Source of the DNA: Rhynchopus euleeides
Lineage: Eukaryota; Euglenozoa; Diplonemea; Diplonemida; Diplonemidae
Length of the DNA stretch: 64,000 bases
NCBI GenBank assembly: GCA_963210315.1
Contig: OY723306.1
Location: 1,440,787-1,504,786, forward strand
Reading direction: 5' to 3'
Shown here: one piece after another, positions 1 to 12,090 of the stretch
Numbering within the stretch: the stretch's first letter is position 1
Layout: every line of letters begins with the position of its first letter
Program-made: the position numbers and the translations under genes
Notes under the pieces: generated by a model
The model's database searches: none
What the model was told of the DNA's origin: nothing
What the model saw: only the letters and a program-made list of their open reading frames with translations

Positions 1-75
1 CAAGCTACACCTGCGCAGGGAGAGCCGGGGTTGTGCGGGCCGGCGACACCTCCCTCAGACACACCGCCACTGCAC

Positions 76-222
76 ACACAGTCCACACTTCAAGGGGAAC
101 CAGCGGTGCCACAAGCTCAAGGGGAGCAGAATTCACGCATGCCGTGGCGAGTAAAAGCGCAAACCACACAGCCCAGTGCTCAAGGGGAGCCAGCGGCGCA
201 TCAAGCTCACGGGGAGCAGAAC
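76..222. repeat. 90-bp tandem duplication, two diverged units
   Basis: A block beginning CACACAGYCC and containing CAAGGGGARCCAGCGG and GGGGAGCAGAA occurs twice with a 90-bp offset (about 89-132 and 179-222). It ends just before the dispersed repeat at 228-303. No function is visible. Confidence 0.6.
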
Positions 223-227
223 AACCT

Positions 228-303
228 GTGTGTGCGTTTCACCACAACCTCTCCCCTCCCCATTCCCCCGTGTTGAGTGACATGTGTCGATAGTGTTCCA
301 TTT
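228..303. repeat. 76-bp dispersed repeat, copy 1
   Basis: By eye identical to 40151-40226. It runs from GTGTGTGCGTTTCACC to GTGTCGATAGTGTTCC. Here it continues into CCTATCACCC; in the other copy it runs into a T-tract and a palindromic element. Confidence 0.8.
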
Positions 304-1849
304 CCTATCACCCCCCCCCCCCCCCCACCCCCCACCCCCCACCCCCCACCCCGCCCCCACACAGGTGTTGGTGTTTCCCGGTCGGCGAAAGGCCGGGAGT
401 CCCCCCCCCTTCTACTTCTATTTCACTACCCCCCCCCCCCCACCCCCTCTTTTTTTAGCTCTCTCTCACACAGCCACAACAAACAGACTATTTTTTTGAA
501 CCATCCATCCCCACCCCCCAGCGTTGCTTCCTTGGCTTACGCACACAGTGTCGTCAGCTCGCACCGACCACCCATTCCCCGTGTATATGGCCCTGATCCA
601 AACGGTGTGTTTAAGCCCTCTTGGCGCCGATTCTGCCTTTGGAAAGGGGGATGATGTAGGCACGGGGTTGAGGCCACCAATAGAAACCCGGAGGGGATGG
701 AGGGAGGGAGAGAAAACTGTGAAATAGGTCTTGGTCGACGCCGACTCGTGGATTGGGACTATCTGCAGTTTCAAAGGAGACGGCGTCGTGCACAACAGAG
801 GGGACAACGGGTGCGAAAGCCTGGAAGGAGGTTTAAGTCCGGCACATCGCGTCGTCATGTCCGGAGTGTGATTCCAACCTGCCTGCCTCATACACGCGTG
901 AATTTTTTTTGTCGGAGTGTAGAGCGCACCGAGCAGGAATCGCTGCTCTTGATGCGATCCCACACACACAAAAGGCTTCCTGCCTGTTGGGGGCCGTGCA
1001 CAGCCCCTTCTGTTTTTTCTGACCCTGGACAAGCTGAGCAGCACCCACACACACACACACATACGCGTGATTCTTCTTTGTAGCAGTGGAGGTAGACCGC
1101 CCCGAGATCACCTGATCTTTATCATTGTGGGATCCGCTGCCAACATGCACGTATTAGGCTTAGTGTCACCTTCCCTTTTTCGCTCAGTTTGTCCGCCTTC
1201 TGTCTCGCCTTCGCCTTCGCCTTCACCTTCACTCCCCCGCTGCGCTTGCAGACAAGCCCCTTCTCCCAGCGCAGAGCCCCGCACACAACACCCTCCCACA
1301 CCTGGGTTCCACATCTGCTGATCAAGGATGGGGGGGTGGAGGGCGTTCTCGATTTATTTTTTATTTTCATTTCTGCTCGCGTGTTGCTCGCTCCCGGCCT
1401 CCATCTCGCTCTCACGAGGTCTCGGGCAATTCACGGGAAGTTGTCAAAACAAAGGAAAGGAAGGTTTGTTCAAGGGTTGGTGGGATGCTGGAGGAGACTC
1501 AAACCCGGCCCAAAGTAGTAGAGAACTGCAGTCAACGGGGCTTCCGTTGTGCCAAGCTGTAGCGGCGTGTCCCTTGCACTGTTAGGGGTTTCGCGTTTCT
1601 GCAGGTTGGATCTGGAAGGCCCCATATATTGTGTCTTTTTTTAACTAGTTGCGAGCGACGGAGCGTAGCGAAGTCGCGGAGTAACGAAGGAAATCGTATG
1701 ACTGAAGCTTTCTTGGATCGGCGCCTTCATGCCATTTCGCAGGGCCTCAACAGCCTTCGACAGCAAGCGTGCGCTCAACAAAGAGCCGTCCGGATCCGTT
1801 TCATGCAGTTGCTGGACAGGGCGTCTGACCAAAGCGGAAGGGAGTACGG

Positions 1850-2015
1850 TTTTTGCACACTCGTGTGAACAGAAAACAAAGGGATACATCACCGCAGAGA
1901 ATCAATCAAGCTGTGCTCGGTACACTACACCCCATCCTTCATCAGGACAAAAAAGGCGTGACTATCGTTTCAGGGTTTTGTGTATAGAAGCCGTCAACGC
2001 GTCACAAACACTCAA
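1850..2015. repeat. dispersed repeat (CTTCATCAGG family), copy A
   Basis: Resembles about 55566-55710 over roughly 150 bp with indels. Shared blocks include CACTCGTGTGA, CCTTCATCAGG and TCAGGGTTTTGTGTRTAGAAG. Copies at 10501-10634 and 61539-61676 share the CCTTCATCAGG end. SINE-like or another short transposon; the class cannot be settled by eye. Confidence 0.5.
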
Positions 2016-4038
2016 CGGGCTGAGAGCGGTTTCTGAACGGTGTTGTGTCTTTCCCGGTGTATCAATCCTCTCACTCAAGTGTCACGGGGGAATCCATATT
2101 TCCTGCGCGTTGGCGGGCATCCCCCGGGCAGTGAATGAGAATCCGTTCTTCTTTCGATGTCGGCCAGGTCTTAAAGCACCACTGCATGTGCCGGCCTCTT
2201 CACTAGTTTTTTTTTTATGTCGGATATCCCAGTTGCACCTTCGCACATCGACCCAACCTTTAACCACGGAATCCCTGATGTGTACTCATCAATAGCACCT
2301 TCCCATCCCCTCCCTCCGACCCCCCCACTCCCAAATCTATGCAACTCCCGCGGCGAAGCCAGTTTTTTTCATGTTTTGAACGATTTGTCTGATGCTTGCC
2401 GTTGTGCCACAATGCCTGCCCCCCACCCCCGCCCACCACCACCACAACTGTTGATGTGGTTCTGCAAGGCGGCTGGGGAAGGGCAAAACACCGACCCACG
2501 GCAAACGCATCCGCGTGTGGTTGAGGGAATGGCGGCACCAAGGCATCGCACAAGCCGGTTGAACACATGAAAAGTGGCTGAATTGCAGGTTATAGGGGGG
2601 GCTTCCTCGCTACGCGTGCTGAGAGAGGTTGCGTTCTTCTTTTTTGGTGCCACTTTTTCCCCCCCCTCCTATGTTCTGTAGGGGTGGGGGGATATAGCCG
2701 GAAGTGCCCCCCCCCGAAGAGAGCGCTTTTGCCGAAACTTGCCGGGAAGCGAGGTAGCCCCCCAATATAGACGAGATCATATTATCTTCCTTTTTTTGCT
2801 ACTTTCGACAGTGCAGTGCTGATCGAGGCGCATGGAGGGGCCCCGGGAAAGGGAAGGGGAAGCGGCGCGTGGTGGGGAAGGGGTGTGTAGCGGGGCACGC
2901 ATCTCGACTTGCCCGGAGGGGGGGGGGGGGTATCATGCCGGTGGGAGGGCGTGCTGACCCGCAGGTTCCATTCCCTTTCCACCTCAGAGCATGATCTTAC
3001 TCCTTCCTGGGGCATTTTGGTATTTCCTACACGCTCTGCCACAACCCTCGCCCACCTCACGCGGTCCCCCCCCCGCCCCCTCTCCCCGTGTGCCCTAAAA
3101 ATCCTTGTGGGAATCGAATTGGAGAATCGAGCTTGATATTTGATTTATCAAAAAACAAAACAAAAAATGTCGAGGAAATCAGAGGCCTTTCGCCCGCTCC
3201 CTCCCCTCCCCCACTTCTCGGTATGGCTTGTGACCCTTGCTTATATACAAACACATCTGGTATTCTTTGGCGTTACTGTCGCACAAACAACGCCGTGTCT
3301 TTTTTTTTGCATGCTGTACACCAGCCCCGTCCTTCACGCGCCTCACACAGGGTCAAAGGGGCTTTTTGAATGATCTGAACGATTTATTTTGAACCGGGTC
3401 CTGGTAGCGGAGGTGAGGGGTGTGTGTGTGTGTGTGTGTGCCCTTCTCACTGTGAAAAGGGGTTTCTATTTCTGAGTCAACTGTGATCCCCCCCCCCCCC
3501 TCCAAATAAATTGCTCACGTTTGACGGCACCAGGCATTGTTTTCTCTTTTCTCTCCAATCAAAAAAATCAAAAAAAAAGTATCGTTTCTAGCGACTAAAG
3601 AGGCAGCAGAGCGACGTGGGATGGTGCTGGATGGTGCTGGCAACAGAGAGAAGAACATCAATAGCATGTCCAACACACACACCCCCACCCGCTTTTGCTT
3701 GCCTCGCCCTTTCCCTCCTCCCCGCTTCTTGTATGAGCTGGCTGGTGGTGATCCCCTTCTTGAAAGGGGGCTCTCCCACCCCGGGAATATGCTATCTTCC
3801 CGAAAGAGCAAACGCCAGAGAAAAATCAACAGAAGGAATACAAAGGCCACCACCGCCGCCACCCCGCAGGCTCACACATGTGCCCACCATTGGTGGGTCT
3901 GTGTGTCCTGCGCTCCTCGATTGAAGCAAGAGTTCAACACAACAGAGGCAATAGCCTTTCCATTGCCCTGTGGTCTCCGAGGTGGTGTGGTGTAATGGCT
4001 GCCCCCCTGCATCTCGCAGTGTTCTTAAAACTGCCTTA

Positions 4039-5363
4039 GTGGGGTAATCAGGCTGGGGAAAAAAACAACAAATCACAACAAATCACACCCGATCGTCAGC
4101 TGATTGAGGGTGTGATATGAGGGTTCTATCCAACAAGGATATCAAGGCGGCACTTTCAAAGTCCTGCCAAGGACAGCGCCACGTGGGTGTGTGCTTCTGA
4201 TATATGTTATGTCATCATGTGAACCCTCCCCAGCGTGTGCCAACATCCCTGACACGCTCACGAAAAGCATGACACGGAGAAAACAGGTGCCGAAACAACC
4301 TGCCGAGCACACGGGTGGTGCCACGTTGATCCACGCAGCGATCTCCCATGACAGGAATCCTTGTCGCCACGGCAGAGTCGCCGCAGACTGTGGGAGAGGT
4401 GTCGCCAGTCACCTTGAGGTTGCAGTGTGTCATCAGGCTAAGACCCGTGCCCTCTTCACCTCCCCTGTTAGGTTGCTCCCATATCGTTGCCTGCTTTGGG
4501 GCCTGAAGGACATAGGGGTCCAGCAGGCACTTGAGCATCGCAAGGCATGAGTGGCTGTTTCAAACTCCTGGTGCAAGCACCCGTCATGGTCTGGGGAAGC
4601 CCTCCCAGGTAGTTTAACGTCTTGCCCAGGACACAGCAGGAAGCCTTGTCGCCACGGCAGAGTCGCCGCAGACTGTGGGAGAGGTGTCGCCAGTCACCTT
4701 GAGGTTGCAGTGTGTCATCAGGCTAAGACCCGTGCCCTCTTCACCTCCCCTATTAGGTTGCTCCCATATCGTTGCCTGCTTTGGGGCCTGAAGGACATAG
4801 GGGTCCAGCAGGCACGTGAGCATCGCAAGGCATGAGTGGCTGTTTCAAACTCCTGGTGCAAGCACCCGAAAAAAACAACAAATCACAACATTTGCCTTGT
4901 GATTTGTTGTGGCAACGATATGGGAGCAACCTAACAGGGGAGGTGAAGAGGGCACGGGTCTTAGCCTGATGACACACTGCAACCTCAAGGTGACTGGCGA
5001 CACCTCTCCCACAGTCTGCGGCGACTCTGCCGTGGCGACAAGGCTTCCTGTCATGGGAGATCGCTGCGTGGATCAACGTGGCACCACCCGTGTGCTCGGC
5101 AGGTTGTTTCGGCACCTGTTTTCTCCGTGTCATGCTTTTCGTGAGCGTGTCAGGGATGTTGGCACACGCTGGGGAGGGTTCACATGATGACATAACATAT
5201 ATCAGAAGCACACACCCACGTGGCGCTGTCCTTGGCAGGACTTTGAAAGTGCCGCCTTGATATCCTTGTTGGATAGAACCCTCATATCACACCCTCAATC
5301 AGCTGACGATCGGGTGTGATTCGTTGTGATTTGTTGTTTTTTCCCCCAGCCTGATTACCCCAC
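4039..5363. mobile_element. foldback DNA transposon with 453-bp terminal inverted repeats
   Basis: The two arms, 4039-4491 and 4911-5363, are near-perfect reverse complements, each 453 bp. Both ends begin GTGGGGTAATCAGGCTGGGG (one end has a single-base variant shortly after) and are flanked by TTA on the + strand (4036-4038 and 5364-5366), which reads as a 3-bp target duplication. The 419-bp centre carries a second copy of part of the arm (4358-4583 repeated at 4643-4868) and a small hairpin copy of the A-rich terminus near 4872-4910. No transposase frame is present, so it is non-autonomous. A TTA duplication fits PIF/Harbinger-like integration, but the end sequence alone does not prove the superfamily. 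High arm identity suggests recent formation or conversion. Confidence 0.85.
4358..4583. repeat. 226-bp internal direct repeat of foldback element (second copy 4643-4868)
   Basis: The block beginning TTGTCGCCACGGCAGAG and ending GCAAGCACCCG recurs 285 bp downstream almost unchanged. The first copy overlaps the left arm, so the element contains three versions of this sequence, two direct and one inverted. Confidence 0.85.
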
Positions 5364-7536
5364 TTAGGAATCCATCATATTTTCTTGATATACATTGTGT
5401 GAGTGAGTGAATATGTTTTTTGATTTGCGAAGAAGTCAATTCTACCCCCGCTCCCCCCCCCCCCCCACTGTGGTCTCTTTCTTCACTATAGTGTGCATTT
5501 TCCGAGCTCACGCGCTTGCAGCGATAAAAGCTGAACAGCTGTTGCCATTTCTTTCTGGGAATCCGTTGGGTTGTGGGGAAGCTTTTGCTCTGGGGGTCGC
5601 AGAAAAATGTGGCCCCAGTGCCATTCTTGCGTGATATCGCTAAGGCGCGCGCAGCTTGACACACAGGGTGAAGTGATACCTCGAGGATTACACCCGCATT
5701 TCCTTCCCAACTACAGTGCAGCCGGGAGCTCGGGGAGCAGCTGTTTGCAGAATGCACATTGCATCCCCGAATGGGTTGGGCTGCCCTCCGCAAAAACAGG
5801 AATCTTTCAACCCCCTTTGGCAAATCCCATTCAGATGTGCAGTATCACATCGGCGTGTCTCAAGAGATCGTTCCAAGCAGGGGTGAACACGGGGGTTTTT
5901 CGCCTGCCGAATTCCCTACCAGACAAAAAAATCGTTCAAATCGTTCAGAAATATCAGATCGTGTTTGTCGTACACAATTATTCAAAAAGTGTGCGTGCCC
6001 AAAATAAGTCACTGCTTCTTTTTCCTGGCAGATATCTTGCTAATCTTACAGAGTGCGACGGGAATCATCACGGGCAGCAGGGAATGTGGGATTGGGGGAG
6101 GGAAGGGGTGCGAATCTTGTGGTAGGGGGCGTCAGGCAGGGTGCGTCAAAACGGCGGCTTTTTCTTTTTGCACACAGCAGCCACCCTGTTCGAGCCGCCG
6201 CCCTTTTTTATGCACCTCCCCCACCTCCCCCCATGTCCTTCCCCTCCCCGCGGTCCCGTGTGTGTCTCTCAATTATTACTTGTATGACCGGGCCTTCGCT
6301 CTGTGGCAAAGAAACACCTGTGTCGGTGTGACACCTCTCTCTTATTTGGCAGAGCGTAGGAGAAGGCGGATGGGGGGGTGATGTGCCTTTTGTTTGTTGT
6401 GACTTCTCTAAGCGGGAGGCCCCCCCCCCCCCCCCACTCCACCCTTGTTTTGCACTTCTCGACAAGTCCTATCCTCCACACATCGCACAATGCACACCTA
6501 TGCACACTGCTTCAGTTGTGTAGTTCTATGACGAAACGCTTGTCCTTTTCGGCTCTTTTTAGTAAAACCAGGGTGAATGTTCCTGGTGATTCTACTGTAG
6601 ATGTGACTGTCAGTCACTCCCTCATCTGACAGCCTAGCAGGAGGGGCAAGTGTGTTGCGCGTCCTCTTCTGGAGGGGCGGCATTTTATTTTTTGGCGCAC
6701 ATCCAGGCCCCGTCACGCAGGTGTAGGCAGGGGTGCGCTGTGTGCGTATCAAAGGGGGTGGGGGTCCTTCCCTTTCCCCGGATAAGGGCGATGTCCCGCC
6801 CTACGTTCCAAACAGTATACTCTACGCTTCAAATTGCCAGCTGGTGTGCGAATCGAATTGAATGCCCGTGCCCCCGTGTTCCCTGTCTGTGCAGCTTCTG
6901 TATGGCGGAGAGGACACGGACCATGAAACACAAGGCGGTGGTGTGTGTAAGGTCAATAGAGCACGGCGTTCGATGTTGCGGCGGATTATCCGACGCAAAC
7001 CAAACATATAACAGAAAAAGGCGTACTTTCATCATTCTCTCTCTGACCTGCGGCCCGCGAAATATCTCTTGCGGGCCATACAACCACAACCAAGGAGTTG
7101 TGACGATCGGCGTTGAGAGCGTTTAGAGTGGGTAAACTCTTCAGATTATTCGGATTAGAGACCACTTTCTGTGTGCGTGATGACGGATCTCTAGATATCT
7201 GACCCGAATCGTGCGCCAGGTATGCCTTTGTGTGGTATGATTCTGAGGCCTCTCGCTGCGGTGCCGAAACGGTTCGCTTTTATTTGGCGCATTTCCTCCG
7301 ATTTCTGGGAGAAAACACGCCAAATTTTCTTTGCCGAAAATTCGCCGACAGCGAGGCCCCTGTGTTTTTATATTGCCTGCGAAAGTGTTTAGTGGGAGCG
7401 TCCACGCAGTGTGTTTTGAGAGAGCAACACAAAATCACCCGGCTCGACGCAACGCCCTTCACAGGGGTCACACCACACTGCCACTCGTGCGTACAAGCCA
7501 ACACCCGGGTTTTTTTACCACAACAGGGAACCTGTC

Positions 7537-7572
7537 CCGGATTTGGCGCACAAACAACAGCCTTATCTTTTT
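7537..7572. repeat. 36-bp dispersed repeat (also 28680-28715)
   Basis: A block containing GGATTTGGCGCACAAACAAC is identical at both sites; a partial match (GGTTTGGCGCACAAACAA) lies near 10757. Probably a fragment of a larger mobile family. Confidence 0.7.
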
Positions 7573-9831
7573 TGCCGCAACAGGAGGCAGATCCTGTCCT
7601 GTCGAGTGCCATAGGTGAGGCAGCTGCCACAGCAAGGCTGCAGTGGTGTGCTGCTGTTGTTGCATCTAGTTACGGCGGCACAACCAGCAATCCCTCTCTC
7701 TCTCTCTCTCTCTCTTGTTTTTTACGCTCGCCCAGCCCCCCCTTTTTGATTTGCTTTCAAATACCAAGCTCCAGCAAATTGAAGACTATCGGCAGCGTGG
7801 GGTTCACCCCTGAACTGTGTGGCACACGAACCAGCACAAACTATACTCACGGATTTCGTGTCGCGTCACCACCACCCCACCCACCACCACCCCCCCTTCC
7901 CCCGTTGCCTTTTTATAGTGCGGTGTCGGCAAAGTTTACAACTTTGCCTTTTCGAGTGGATTCTCCCCGCCCCGCCCCACTTCCCACCCTGTTGTTCGGT
8001 ATTGCTCGAGCAGACGAACGCTTCCTGAGTGCCGTCAGGAATTCAAAAGGGAACAAATTCAGAACACCAAAGAAAGACCTTTTTTTAGAGGGTGTGATTA
8101 TGTATCCATGTTGCCACACAGTTGCCATCAAGGGGCGTGTGTGTATGTTTTTGTTGTTCTGTCGGAGCGCGACTGCCTCGGTTTCCGCTCCTGAATGCAA
8201 AAACTTGCGTGTGTGTCGTGATTTTTTTTTGGACAGCGCTGCTCCCATGTGCTGGTCGGAGAGGCGGTAGGCTAATCAGGTGGGGTTTCTCGAAGCCCCT
8301 CCTGTACCTCTCGCACATGACCTTGAGCTCGTGTTGTCCTTTGTGTGACTTCGGACTTAACTTGTCCGAAACGGATGCATGAGGGACCAGAAACCCGACA
8401 TGCCAGGAAAGAAGGGGCATTTTGGAGGCCCTTTTTTTGAGAGGAATACTTTGAACGATGTCATGCTGAAGAAATCGTTCAATCCGACCCCCTCCCTCAC
8501 CCGCCTTCTGCTATGTTGCCCGTATTTTTCTTCGTTTATTCGCGCATTCTTTACCGACCCCGAGGGATGGTGGGGAATAGTGCAGAAGACAGCAGAAGAA
8601 GGTGAACTTGTTGCCTCTGGCCCTCCCCGAATTCAACCTTTTCTTGTCACGATAGAACAGGCTCTCCCACACGTGTATCCAGACTAATCGAAATACAGCA
8701 GAAAATCTATTCGTGTGCGTCACTACTCTCGTGAGTATTGGCCGCATCGTGCTGAAGGCGAGTGTCCGTCGAAACCACACCAATCAAGTGACAAGACTGA
8801 AGAAAACAGGTCCATGCAGGAGCAGACCTCTCATGGCCTGTGATTGCCGAGCCCGAAAAGAACCACCACCAAATCTTCCCCCGAAAACCTGGATTTTTAT
8901 CCCCCCCCCACCTCACCCCGACTTTTGCAAGATAGTTGCTAGCTGGGCGATCGGGCCTGTGTGCTTTTGAGCTGTCCCCACACGATGAGCCCTTCCGTAT
9001 TCCACATGCTCCTTGAGAGAGAGTCGTGGTCAACAAGACCTCCCCCAGACCCAGACACCCAGACCCAGTCGCAAAACAGAAAGATGTGCCAACGCCAACA
9101 CCAACACCACCCCCGCCCCCCCCTCCCCCTGTTCCATGGTCGAATATCTCAAAAAGAAGGCTGAAAACTGCCGCATCGTCCCCCCCTCCCCCCTCCCCCC
9201 GAATAACTCTAGTATGCGTCACAGAGATCGTGGTCCTGATCTCAACTCAGATTCCGACCACGCCACCACGCCCCCCTCCCCCCCCACCACCACGCCACCA
9301 CACCACCACCCTTCTACTTCATGTTTCTCTTCTCGCCCCTTCCCCCCCCTCCCCCACCCCACGTCAGGGACATGTCCCCCCTGTCCTCGTCACGCTTCTC
9401 TTCTCTTCTCTCCCCTCTCCCCTCTCCACCCTCTCATCCCCCACCCCTCACTCTGCGCTTTCCTCTAGGGCGTGTCTGGTCTCTCTTGTTCCTGATGGAC
9501 ACACCCATCCCGCTCCGCCACGTTACCACCACCCACTCCTCCTCCATCCTGGAATCAAGTTTCATCCTTTTAGCACGTGAATCCCACGTAGAGAGGGTGT
9601 GTTTTTTTTGTGTGGCACGCACGTAGCCATCCACTTCCCACCCCACCTTCACACATCTCACCCCACGCACCCCTCGTCCGTCTGTCCCGTCTCGAGAGAG
9701 CGTTCTGTGATAGGGCATTGTGCTCGGCAATGCAGAGAAGTGAGGAGGAATCGTCCAAAGCGAGATTGGCTCGCACAGCAAAAATTCGGTTTTGAAAAAG
9801 AGAAGAAGAGAGGGGGAAAAAAAAGCAATGC

Positions 9832-9880
9832 GCCTCACACCGGGATCTTCTCCCCACCCGGTGATCTATCTGACGGATAG
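9832..9880. repeat. 48-bp dispersed repeat (also 55212-55258)
   Basis: Shares GCCTCACACCGG, CTCCCCACCCGGTGATC and CTGACGGATA with the other copy, with a few differences. The CACCGG...CCGGTG blocks could form a short hairpin. Confidence 0.7.
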
Positions 9881-10400
9881 GAAGGAGGGGGGGGGGGTGT
9901 GACGAGCGGAGGGTGTGTGAGGAGCAGGGGTGTGGGTGGGAGCAGCCAGAGAGGCAGCATGCCTTGCGCTTTGAGGGCTCCTCTTCCCCACCCCCCACCC
10001 CATCTCTAAGCGGAGTGTGAGGTGGTGGGCTTCTATAGGTTTGTTTTGCGGGGGGGGGGGGGTGGGCAAAAGCAATATGTGCGGGGGAGGGGGGGTCGTG
10101 GTGTTGCCCCTCCACAACACCAACCCATTCCAACCCCCCCCCCTCAAGTGTGTTGTCAATTCGGAGCCCCCTCTTGTCTCCCTCGATGTGTTCTTTGCAC
10201 TTTGCAAGCTTGGCAAAGTCAACTCTAAAAGGGACCAAAGTAGAACACAGGCTGTCAGGGGGTATTCCGAAGCAGGGTGGTATGCTTGTTTGAGTTTGTG
10301 CTGTGAGGGGGGGGGGAGGAAAAGGAAGGAAAGAGGATCACCGCACACCCCACCCACCCACCCCCACCCCCGCCTTGGGCTCTCTCCGATTTTTTCTCTC

Positions 10401-10442
10401 CCCCCCCCCCCCGTCGTCGAGGCAGCGCAACCCATAGGTTTT
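10401..10442. repeat. short dispersed repeat (also 10791-10823)
   Basis: The block CCCCCCGTCGTCGAGG followed by CAGCGCAACCCATAGGTTT recurs about 390 bp downstream. No coding sense is visible. Confidence 0.6.
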
Positions 10443-10500
10443 TTCTTTCTCGTAAACTTTTTTGAAATGGAGCGCCCCCCCCCCCTTTTTTCACACACAA

Positions 10501-10634
10501 CAAGAAGAAAGCTTGTCACAGTGAAAAAGATAGTTGGCAGCGCTTTGGGTGACAAACACAATCTACCTTGCCTTGTTGCTATGACTGTGCGCACACTCAC
10601 ACCAACCTTCATCAGGCAAAACACGTGGGAGGCC
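10501..10634. repeat. dispersed repeat (CTTCATCAGG family), copy D
   Basis: Alignable over about 130 bp with 61539-61676: shared CTTGTCRCAGTG, GATAGT, a GCTTT(T/G)GG block, CTTGTTGC and CACCAACCTTCATCAGGCAA. Divergence is substantial, so this is an old family. Confidence 0.55.
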
Positions 10635-12090
10635 TTCACTCTGTGCCACTGTGTGTCAAACTGTGTCACTCTGCAGCCAGTGTTGTGAGGCGGCTCACCA
10701 TTCATCACTTCTCTGCATTTCTGAGCGAAGGCCCCCCGTGAGGTTTGTTCACCCGGGTTTGGCGCACAAACAAATTTTCTTACCTATCACCCCCCGTCGT
10801 CGAGGCAGCGCAACCCATAGGTTTCGATGACCATCACTGCCGTGCGGCGCCCCCCCCACTACCCACTACCCACCCCGCCCCCCCCGCACCACCTCTTGTG
10901 TTGATATTGACATTTTCCTGGCCCTTCGGGGGTTTTTTGGGTTTGTGGCCGCAGGAGGGTGTCTGTCAACTGCAGCAATCTGCTGGGGCTGTGTCTTGCG
11001 TATATCCGTCTCGCTTCATCGGGCAGTGCAGGGTGGGGTTGCCCCCCTTTGCTCAGCCGCACTTTAGCGTGAGCTGTGAGAGGGGGGTAGCCTCCTGCAC
11101 CCGTGTGCTGTGTGTTTCCTCTGCCCTGCACTCTCCAAGCGTGTGGGTGGTAACAAAAGCTGTCCAAGAATGTCTGCCGCCGAGGTCTGTGGGCGTCGGT
11201 TTGCAGAGGTTCTTGAGGAAATATTTATTCATTGCCGTAGCTTCGAGGTTGCAACGTGTCGTGCCCCAGATATGGTTGCACCGCAACCATAACCGCAGAG
11301 TCGTGGTGGTAATAGGAGTACGGGGCAGGGCTCTCTCTCGTTCAAAGATCGCACGGATCTTTGGATGAGGACAGCTATGTGTGCAAAAAAAAAAGAATGT
11401 CACCACGGACCAGCTTCTGTAGCGCCCTGCTGAGGTTGAAACCCAGTGAGTATCGGATTCTTGTTGATTCCAAAGGAGGGTGGCTGATACAGCCAAAACC
11501 CTATGTTGTGATCTTTCTGTTTGAGTTTTGTGCTGGCAATGCGTTCCTCCGGCCCAATGGGGGAGGCGATCTCTCTCTCTCTCTCTCTGTGCCAGTGAAA
11601 CCGGCGCTATTCACCGTTGTCGCATGAGCAACGTGTTGTTGATGTGCCCGTGTGTGCACGTGTCCCCAGAAAAAATCTAAAATGGGGCACAGATTATATA
11701 CAGCCGATTCAAAGCAAAACAATCAAGCAGCGCAAGCAAATCATGGAGCCGCGACGCTCACGGCTCTGGGGCTGTGGGGCTCCACGGCCCCAACACAAGA
11801 ATCCAAACATAAAAAGCCAGACAAGCGCATCCGACAAAAGATACCATCTCAGCAGAATGCACGCCCGGACTGGCCACCCTCCCCCCACACCGCCACACCA
11901 GGCCGTCGCACTCCCAACGAAAACGTCAATGATAGGCAACACATACTGCTCGGCAAAGCCATGCAATGCGCAAAGCGAAAGGGCAACCCCATACGAGGCT
12001 GTGCCACCCCCGCCCCCCTCCACCCACACCCACACCCTCATCTCATGCACATCTCCGTCCCAGCCACTGCAGTTGGCTCTCTGCACCGCC

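Larger units (their letters stand above)
1..4038. other. intergenic spacer, no supported gene
   Basis: Low-complexity DNA with C-runs (310-340, 430-445) and no frame with protein-like composition. It holds the repeats listed separately, a GT microsatellite (about 3420-3440) and copies of a GAACGATT-type motif near 2374 and 3375. Confidence 0.6.
5364..12090. other. long intergenic spacer, no supported gene
   Basis: About 6.7 kb of C/G-run-rich DNA. Long open frames such as 7230-8270 have low-complexity translations with no recognisable domain and contain dispersed repeats, so I do not call them genes. Motif copies (ATCGTTCAAA type) lie near 5931-5949 and 8449-8482. A CT microsatellite is at about 7698-7714. 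The exon encoding the extreme N-terminus of the aldehyde dehydrogenase may lie in the last part but was not identified. Confidence 0.5.

Noticed and set aside
4191-5260. Repeated 60-150 codon frames inside the foldback element
   Set aside because: They are the same non-coding arm read on both strands; no transposase motif.
7230-8270. 346-codon open frame on + strand
   Set aside because: The translation is low complexity, contains two dispersed repeats and has no domain; composition matches spacer DNA.
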